A program made the translations under genes and the position numbers. Of a DNA stretch of 46,698 bases, positions 43,856 to 46,698 are shown in pieces; the stretch's first letter is position 1, and each line of letters begins with the position of its first letter. The DNA lies in assembly GCF_002067275.1 (NCBI RefSeq), contig NZ_MVQX01000010.1, positions 1 to 46,698 on the forward strand, in the 5' to 3' direction. The notes under the pieces are model-generated. The model had not been told where the DNA came from, did not search any database, and saw nothing but the letters and a program-made list of their open reading frames with translations. The DNA comes from Methanomethylovorans sp. PtaU1.Bin093 (GTDB lineage: Archaea > Halobacteriota > Methanosarcinia > Methanosarcinales > Methanosarcinaceae).

Positions 43856-45445
43856 TCACCCCAATGATCTGCGGATACTACCCATTTTGATTAGTATTGA
43901 GCGTGTGAGTTGCAACAGATCTTCATCCATGATGCAACCAGTATCTGTTGCACACAGAAGATGAGGATGTACCATTTCCAGCAACATCCGGTATGAAGGT
44001 TCACATTGGGTTTGGATATCGAATATGTCTCTTAATATATCAACCTCCTGCCGAATAGACCTGTGGAATGTGGCCGGAATGAACCTTGATGCTGTATTTA
44101 TGTCAAGATACTGAAATGCGAACCTAAGATCTGCTTGAAGGGATGGGAAATATTTAGTAAGCAGCCGCTCGCAGACTTCTTCACCCAATTTATCTCTTAC
44201 TTCCACTATACCTGAACCAGTGCCGATGATCTCAGGGGGTATACCGATCGAATAAAGTGCACCCGTGAATTTTATTGCTCTGGGCAAATTTATGTTTTCC
44301 TGTGGTATGCTCGCTTTTAACTCTGCTCCAACATCCCGGTTACATAGACAAGACACACATGTGACATCAGGTATTTCTCTTGCATAGCCTGTACTGCCTT
44401 CGCGCATCAGACGGTCACGCTGCTGGGGTAAAAAATCGGCAATATTGTTTATAGTTGATGATAAATGCTGTATTGCTCTGTTATATCTTGCACCCAATAT
44501 CCCTACGATATTGATGATCTCTGTTTTTTCCTCATCAGATAATTTATCAGGAAACTTGGACATTTCTTTTTTTGCATACTTTACAAACTTTTCAGCATCA
44601 CCTTTTTCATGATCGAACCTCAGTGCTGATTGCAATGTGATCGTGTCAATGCCCCGATATTCATTGAAAAAATTGTCTTTGTTCTCAAAGGTCATATGCC
44701 CTCTAAAAGGTAGACAACCTGCCCCAAAGATAATACCGATTTGTGTGTCAATACTTTCTTCTAATTCATGAAGCTCACTTATTGCGTATTTACATGAAAG
44801 AGTACTTGCAACATGTCCAAAGGTCAGTGCTGAATCAGATTTTCCAAGAAATACCCTGTAACTATCAGGTGTTTCTTTCAATTGTTCCTGATAGGCAGTG
44901 ATGGTTTTGCTTATGATATCCTTTGCATTCAGCAGCTTAGGCACCTCCTCGATAAGTGGTATTATGCGAGGGGGTGTCATCTCAAACTTGAACTCCTTTT
45001 TTGCAAGTTCATTCACATCTATCATATGCTGCTGTGACTCTATGATCTGCTGAACGGAACTGGTCATTGGGTGAACTAATTCGTTTATTGCCTGAATACC
45101 CAACCTTTTATGGGAAATATAGTTCGCTTCCGCAGCAGCCATCATGACCATCAGTTGTCTGAAAAGGTTTTCATGGACTGCGCTTGGCACTCTGGGTGTG
45201 ATGAATATATCTTTACCAGGAATCAGGTCTGTTTCCTCTATGAACTTTGATACGATCTGGGCACTCTGATGGTATGGAGTAGTTTTACCCTCGTAATCCG
45301 GCATATACTCGTCACAGCCGTATCTTATGGCGGCCTCTATGGACTCGTTTGTTTCTTCCTGGGTTGACATGTACCTGGATATTGAGTCAGGATGTTGTGT
45401 ACACATCACTTTTGGATAATTGATTTTGACCGGCAATTGAGACAC
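43856..45445 (-). CDS. ppcA: Phosphoenolpyruvate carboxylase, archaeal type
   Basis: 529 residues of the short archaeal PEPC family, about half the size of the bacterial enzyme. It carboxylates PEP to oxaloacetate for the partial TCA cycle. Family features are MCTQHPDSISRYMSTQEET, ITPRVPSAVHEN, FGHVASTLSCKYA, FRGHMTFEN and the glycine-rich IGTGSGIVEVRD. The GTG at 45445 is the longest start. A TTG at 45436 is better spaced from AGGTG and may be the real one, and an internal ATG at residue 14 is possible. It lies alone, with bicarbonate possibly supplied by CamH. Confidence 0.95.
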   Translation of the reverse strand: MSQLPVKINYPKVMCTQHPDSISRYMSTQEETNESIEAAIRYGCDEYMPDYEGKTTPYHQSAQIVSKFIEETDLIPGKDIFITPRVPSAVHENLFRQLMVMMAAAEANYISHKRLGIQAINELVHPMTSSVQQIIESQQHMIDVNELAKKEFKFEMTPPRIIPLIEEVPKLLNAKDIISKTITAYQEQLKETPDSYRVFLGKSDSALTFGHVASTLSCKYAISELHELEESIDTQIGIIFGAGCLPFRGHMTFENKDNFFNEYRGIDTITLQSALRFDHEKGDAEKFVKYAKKEMSKFPDKLSDEEKTEIINIVGILGARYNRAIQHLSSTINNIADFLPQQRDRLMREGSTGYAREIPDVTCVSCLCNRDVGAELKASIPQENINLPRAIKFTGALYSIGIPPEIIGTGSGIVEVRDKLGEEVCERLLTKYFPSLQADLRFAFQYLDINTASRFIPATFHRSIRQEVDILRDIFDIQTQCEPSYRMLLEMVHPHLLCATDTGCIMDEDLLQLTRSILIKMGSIRRSLG

Positions 45446-45820
45446 CTACTTCTGTATATGAGAAATTATGACAAATTATTAAAACTTGACGATTGACTAA
45501 GGATTGCATTTTCAGGATATCAAAGCCAACTGTGTGCCCGGTAGAAACTTTATTCCACATATAAAAAATTGGATTTTGCAGAAAAGTACTTCACACTTTA
45601 TTGTTACCTAGTGATTTAAAAATGGTAAAACCTGCATATTACTTTCACTAAATCACAAAATAATGATTTTGTTTTGTCAAATTAATACTTAAAATTTTTT
45701 GTATGTAGACAACATTGAGAGGATAAATTCGTATGGGATCCAGAATAAAAAAGTGTTCTGATTTACTGATCATATCTTGACCTTCAGAATTAGCAAAGTC
45801 ATATTATTACGATTATAAAT
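45446..45820. other. Intergenic region between ppcA and the IS element
   Basis: 375 AT-rich bases with no gene on either strand. It must contain the ppcA promoter; several TATA-like stretches exist and none stands out. Confidence 0.5.
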
Positions 45821-45876
45821 GAGCTGGTTTCATAAGTATAAATAGACCTTTATCCAATAATTGTATGGGGATTTGA

Positions 45877-46679
45877 ATGGGTTTTAAAGAACTCTCTGAT
45901 GAAAAATGGAAGTTTATTAAAACATTCCTGCCTCCACAACCGATAACCGGAAGAAAGAGAGTTGATGACCGTAAGATCATCAACGGTATTCTCTATGTCC
46001 TGATAACAGGTTGTAGATGGAGGGATCTACCACCTTCTTATGATTCTGGGATTACATCTTGGAGAAGATTAAAAAGATGGTCAGAAGCCGGAATATGGGA
46101 TAAGATAATGGAATCTCTTAGAGATTTTGCTTATCATAAAGGTAAGTTTTCAATAGATACTGTGTGTATTGATAGCAGTTTCGTTGAAACAAAAAAAGGG
46201 GAGAAGACTCCTATTACAACGGTCACAAAAAAAGAAAAGGTGTAAAGATCCATGCTAGTGTAAGTTGTAATGGATTCCCTCTTCCGATCATCATTTCTCC
46301 TGGAAATGAATATGATACCAAGCCTTTCATTCAAGTAATGGAACTTATTAAGATCAATACAACAGCTAAACCAAGAACAAGACCCTTTGAGGTATTAGCA
46401 GACTCAGCTTATGATAATACTGCCATAAGGCAGTATTTAAGATCCAGAGCTATCAAAAGCAGTATACCGATCAATACTAGGAACAGTAAAAGAAGAAAAA
46501 AAGGAAGACCTACTAGATTTGATCCAGATTCTTATTCAAAAAGAGGAACTATCGAACGATTCTTTGCATGGTTGAAGATGGGATTCAGAAAACTGGCAAG
46601 TAGATATGAAAGACTTAATGTGGTTTTCAAAGGACTATTAGATATTGCATGTTTCATCCTATGCTGGAAAAAGGTGTGA
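45877..46679 (+). CDS. IS5-family transposase read by -1 frameshift
   Basis: The first frame (45877-46245) gives the N-terminal helix-turn-helix part (FKELSDEKWKFIKTFLPP, LITGCRWRDLPP) and the first catalytic Asp (VCIDSSFVET). The second frame, one base back, continues as RGEDSYYNGHKKRKGVKIHA, then the second Asp (VLADSAYDN) and Glu (KRGTIERFFAWLK), completing a DDE set. The join fits exactly at the A7 run at 46191-46197, so the full protein is about 267 residues. If the shift is programmed the element is intact; if it is a one-base deletion it is dead. Confidence 0.85.
46191..46201 (+). other. Slippery frameshift site in the transposase
   Basis: AAAAAAAGGGG. In the first frame it reads A-AAA-AAA-GGG, a classic -1 slippage heptamer. 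After slipping, the next codons AGG GGA GAA GAC enter the frame that matches the rest of the transposase. Confidence 0.65.
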
Positions 46680-46698
46680 GGGAAGTTTTGAAACAGGC

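Larger units (their letters stand above)
45821..46698 (+). mobile_element. IS5-family insertion sequence (right end at or just past the window edge)
   Basis: About 880 bp around one transposase. Candidate terminal inverted repeats are GCTGGTTTCATAAGT at 45823-45837 and the reverse complement of 46684-46698, GCCTGTTTCAAAACT, matching at 11 of 15 positions. The exact outer ends and target duplication cannot be fixed because the window stops. The frameshifted two-frame transposase is usual for the IS427-like group of IS5. Confidence 0.75.

Overview
This window is a chromosomal segment of a methanogenic archaeon, most likely a methylotrophic member of the Methanosarcinaceae (Methanolobus/Methanomethylovorans-like). 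The evidence is gene content. It carries methanogenesis marker protein 14, the methanofuran enzyme MfnB, archaeal-type PEP carboxylase, a CamH-type gamma carbonic anhydrase, GatD, a PGF-CTERM surface protein, and archaeal TATA-box promoters with GGTGAT-type ribosome binding sites. The exact genus is inference.

Layout. 0-3 kb: divergent metal-ion transporters (a cut-off CorA and a Zn-type CDF exporter), a SIMPL-domain protein, and a secreted heme-motif protein with a PGF-CTERM anchor. 3.4-15 kb: housekeeping. This includes a small AbrB-like gene, thioredoxin with methanogenesis marker 14, an overlooked 35-aa basic gene, PolX, a DUF166 protein, a P-type cation ATPase, a 42-aa zinc ribbon, tmk, a HisA-like operon head to head with mfnB, and a sugar-nucleotide epimerase. 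An orphan VapB-like antitoxin follows whose toxin seems lost, then a HTH regulator.

15.8-26 kb: a surface-polysaccharide locus. It begins with a 27-codon upstream ORF coupled to a glycosyltransferase with two GT2 domains, the first apparently dead. Next come a deacetylase-deacetylase fusion, its downstream single-domain paralog, a methyltransferase, a DUF354 protein, UDP-GlcNAc 2-epimerase (wecB), a third type of deacetylase and a GT4 glycosyltransferase, mostly overlapping or closely spaced. A serine-acetyltransferase-like gene lies convergent at the end. Together they could make, modify and assemble an amino-sugar-containing glycan.

26-29.5 kb: camH and a winged-helix regulator, then a low-coding zone. 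It holds a MITE-like nested palindrome, a DUF2202 protein, a frameshifted remnant of a type I restriction subunit (hsdR), and several copies of a short sequence resembling a transposon end.

29.5-46.7 kb: a PhoU-like regulator behind a perfect palindrome, dapL, two soluble PAS histidine kinases without a response regulator, and the argH-gatD-aspS-rpiA cluster. Then a split MgtE-type transporter with a duplicated PhoU-RCK_C regulator, tRNA-Val whose 3' end is duplicated 140 bp downstream, archaeal ppcA, and an IS5-family element whose transposase needs a -1 frameshift at an A7 run.

No defence island, CRISPR array or clearly new multi-gene system is visible. The least ordinary items are the polysaccharide locus architecture, the HisA-like/mfnB head-to-head pair, the split MgtE with PhoU-RCK regulator, the tRNA-end duplication and the small unannotated genes.
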